Positions 4,423-5,551 of a stretch of DNA of 5,551 nt are shown piece by piece (positions within the stretch are counted from its first letter, which is position 1; each line of letters begins with the position of its first letter). The DNA comes from CAZYPB01 sp964649265. Its GTDB lineage: Archaea > Micrarchaeota > Micrarchaeia > Burarchaeales > JAKAKT01. The position numbers were made by a program, and so were the translations under genes. The notes under the pieces are model-generated. The model was not told where the DNA came from, made no database searches, and saw nothing but the letters and a program-made list of their open reading frames with translations. Location of the stretch: contig CAZYPB010000077.1 in the NCBI GenBank assembly GCA_964649265.1, forward strand, positions 1 through 5,551, written 5' to 3'.

Positions 4423-5175
4423 ATGGAGGAGCTTTTTTTGCAAGGTATCAAAGATTTACTCGGGGATTCGGTTAAAGGAATAGTTTCTGGGAAAAGAGTA
4501 GGCGTGATGTTTTCTGGGGGCATAGACAGCACAATCATTTCCTTTCTTGCGAAAAAGCATGCTGAGACAGTTGTTTATACGATTGGGGTTAAAGGAGCAC
4601 AGGATTTTAATTGGGCAAGGAAAGTTGGTAAAGAGATTGGTTTAAAAAGCAGAGAAAAAGTGCTGAGTGGAGATGAGGTTCTTGAGAGATATGCGGAGAT
4701 TAAAGAATTGCTTAATACGGATGATCTTCTTTCAATAGAACTTGCGATTCCTGTTTTGGTGTGTTCCAGGATGGCTAAAGAGGACGGAGTAAAAATTCTC
4801 CTCTGTGGGCATGGCGCTGATGAGCTCTTCGGAGGATACCGCAAGTACCCTGAGATGTACAGGAAAGGGGAGAATGTTAAGGGGAGAATGAGTGAAGACC
4901 TTATGAAAGTTATGGATGTTGATCTTCCAACAGGGCAGGGGATTGCACAGGAAGAGGGAGTTAAGTTATTTTTTCCATTTCTAGATAAGAGATTTATCGA
5001 TGCTGTTGCGAAAATCCCTATTGAAAAGCACTTTTCAGAAGATGAGAGGAAACCTGTTCTAAGGGATGTTGGTAGGAGCATGGGGATTCCAGAAAATGCC
5101 TGTGCAAGGCCCAAGAAAGCTGTTCAGTACGGTTCTGGCATGCATAAACTGTTAACGGCGAAAAGGACGAACTAA
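4423..5175 (+). CDS. Asparagine synthase-like protein, stand-alone synthetase (PP-loop) domain
   Basis: 250 residues. The PP-loop that binds ATP pyrophosphate is FSGGIDST (30-37). The second asparagine-synthetase signature, CGHGADELFGGYRKYP, is at 128-143, followed by PFLDKRFID (185-193), a Lys/Arg-containing RKPVLRDVG (209-217) and KKAVQYGSG (231-239). These match the C-terminal domain of AsnB, which adenylates the aspartate side-chain carboxylate. The N-terminal glutaminase domain (about 200 residues, starting with catalytic Cys2) is absent, and the start is fixed by GGTGA 4 nt upstream, so this is a natural short form and not a fragment. It would need free ammonia, a partner glutaminase, or another amine acceptor; whether it makes asparagine is unproven. 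It begins 15 nt after tRNA-Arg once the false gap is removed, leaving no room for its own promoter, so it is likely read from the tRNA promoter. A T7 tract (4433-4439) in codons 4-6 may act as a partial terminator. Confidence 0.9.
   Translation: MEELFLQGIKDLLGDSVKGIVSGKRVGVMFSGGIDSTIISFLAKKHAETVVYTIGVKGAQDFNWARKVGKEIGLKSREKVLSGDEVLERYAEIKELLNTDDLLSIELAIPVLVCSRMAKEDGVKILLCGHGADELFGGYRKYPEMYRKGENVKGRMSEDLMKVMDVDLPTGQGIAQEEGVKLFFPFLDKRFIDAVAKIPIEKHFSEDERKPVLRDVGRSMGIPENACARPKKAVQYGSGMHKLLTAKRTN
4433..4439 (+). terminator. T7 tract just after tRNA-Arg, inside the start of the asparagine synthase-like gene
   Basis: Seven T follow the tRNA 3' end by 25 nt (also seen at 4278-4284 in the duplicated copy) and encode part of Glu-Leu-Phe-Leu. 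A T7 tract can stop archaeal RNA polymerase, at least partly, so it could end the tRNA transcript and limit read-through into the gene. Confidence 0.3.
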
Positions 5176-5185
5176 ATAAACAGTC

Positions 5186-5195
5186 TTTAATATTT
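5186..5195 (+). promoter_or_regulatory. Candidate TATA box for the membrane protein gene
   Basis: TTTAATATTT predicts a transcript start near 5216, just before ATG 5223. A second candidate, CTAAATAAAC (5172-5181), overlaps the preceding stop codon and would start transcription near 5203, at the in-frame ATG 5202. I cannot decide between them from sequence alone. Confidence 0.4.
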
Positions 5196-5222
5196 TGCGG
5201 TATGAAACTTAAAGGGGGAAAA

Positions 5223-5551
5223 ATGGCTAAAAGAAAGAAAACAAACAGGAAGACTACCAAACCTCGTAAGAAAAAGGTTAGCGCAAAGAAGAAGGCCCCG
5301 GAAAAAGAGGTTATGGGAGAAGCTGTTTTTGAGTTTTCAGAAGAGAAGAGACATGTAGAACCAGACACTACTTACAGTTCTATGCCTGAAGAAGAGGACT
5401 CAGTTGGTTATGATGAAGCCCCAGTTACACAAGATAATCTTCCAGAAAACTACGGTGAACCGGCAATCCCAAAATCAGTTGCAATAATCGTCTCAATAAT
5501 ACTTCTTGTTGGCATAGTGATGCTTGGTTATCTGTTCATACAAAGTATAAA
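5223..5551 (+). CDS. Lys-rich single-pass membrane protein, N-terminal part (3' end outside window)
   Basis: 109 codons are visible and the frame is open at the window edge. I do not recognise the family. Residues 1-25 are extremely basic (MAKRKKTNRKTTKPRKKK and on). They are followed by an acidic, Pro- and Glu-rich, low-complexity stretch (about 27-82) that is probably disordered, and then one hydrophobic segment (about 85-106, Ile/Val/Leu-rich) that would span the membrane. With the positive charges before the helix, the N-terminus should be cytoplasmic and the unseen C-terminal part outside. The basic tail could contact nucleic acid, ribosomes or lipid head groups, which is inference only. 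GGGGG (5214-5218) lies 4 nt before ATG 5223. An in-frame ATG at 5202 would add MKLKGGK and is the alternative start if the mRNA is leaderless. Confidence 0.75.
   Translation, partial: MAKRKKTNRKTTKPRKKKVSAKKKAPEKEVMGEAVFEFSEEKRHVEPDTTYSSMPEEEDSVGYDEAPVTQDNLPENYGEPAIPKSVAIIVSIILLVGIVMLGYLFIQSI

Larger units (their letters stand above)
4393..4447 (+). repeat. Right copy of the 55-bp direct repeat
   Basis: Identical to 4238-4292. It starts in the T arm of tRNA-Arg and ends in codon 9 of the asparagine synthase-like gene. This copy continues into the intact gene. Confidence 0.9.

Noticed and set aside
4189..4538. Open frames on both strands running through the N stretch
   Set aside because: They exist only because N codons cannot be read as stops. 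They also cover a tRNA and a duplicated contig end.
4575..5114. 179-residue open frame on the minus strand
   Set aside because: It is antisense to the asparagine synthase-like gene, whose catalytic motifs are clear; the Ser/Pro/Leu-rich translation looks like a shadow.
1..5551. CRISPR array, insertion sequence, toxin-antitoxin or defence system
   Set aside because: There are no regularly spaced repeats, transposase motifs, terminal inverted repeats or paired small genes of that kind. The only long repeat is the assembly overlap.

Overview
The window looks archaeal. The evidence is: TATA-type boxes about 26 nt before genes and tRNAs, two genes that appear leaderless, Shine-Dalgarno motifs of the GGTGA/GTGAT kind, tRNAs without an encoded CCA, and protein families typical of archaea (an AMMECR1 protein, a HypE-like AIR synthase paralogue, a stand-alone asparagine-synthase domain). 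Genes are densely packed. A 100-N scaffold gap points to a draft, probably metagenomic, assembly. I cannot place the organism more precisely.

Left part (1-2000): the C-terminal half of a radical SAM protein of the spore-photoproduct-lyase type (+), whose stop codon lies inside the TATA box of a tRNA-Gln(TTG) gene (+). Facing them, on the minus strand, is a two-gene operon: an AMMECR1-domain protein followed after 1 nt by an unrecognised protein with winged-helix-like segments. The operon ends 1 nt from the tRNA.

Middle (2000-4150): a divergent promoter region with one TATA box per strand drives the AMMECR1 operon leftward and, rightward, a small unrecognised protein with a D...ExK pattern (possible PD-(D/E)XK nuclease fold). 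This is followed by a HypE/PurM-like AIR synthase family protein. The latter converges, with no intergenic base, on a phosphoribosyltransferase gene (-) that looks leaderless.

Right part (4150-5551): one AT-rich box lies about 26 nt from both the phosphoribosyltransferase start and tRNA-Arg(CCT), and so may serve both. The tRNA is followed almost at once by a PP-loop asparagine synthase-like gene. An N gap interrupts this junction, but a 55-bp sequence is repeated exactly on both sides of it, so the gap is most likely an assembly artefact and the real junction is continuous. The window closes with the N-terminal part of a Lys-rich, single-pass membrane protein.

These are mostly housekeeping or poorly characterised conserved archaeal genes. 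I see no defence island, mobile element, CRISPR array or clear new multi-gene system. The most useful observations are the artefactual gap, the tRNA-Arg/asparagine synthase coupling, the possible nuclease-fold protein and the atypical AIR synthase paralogue.
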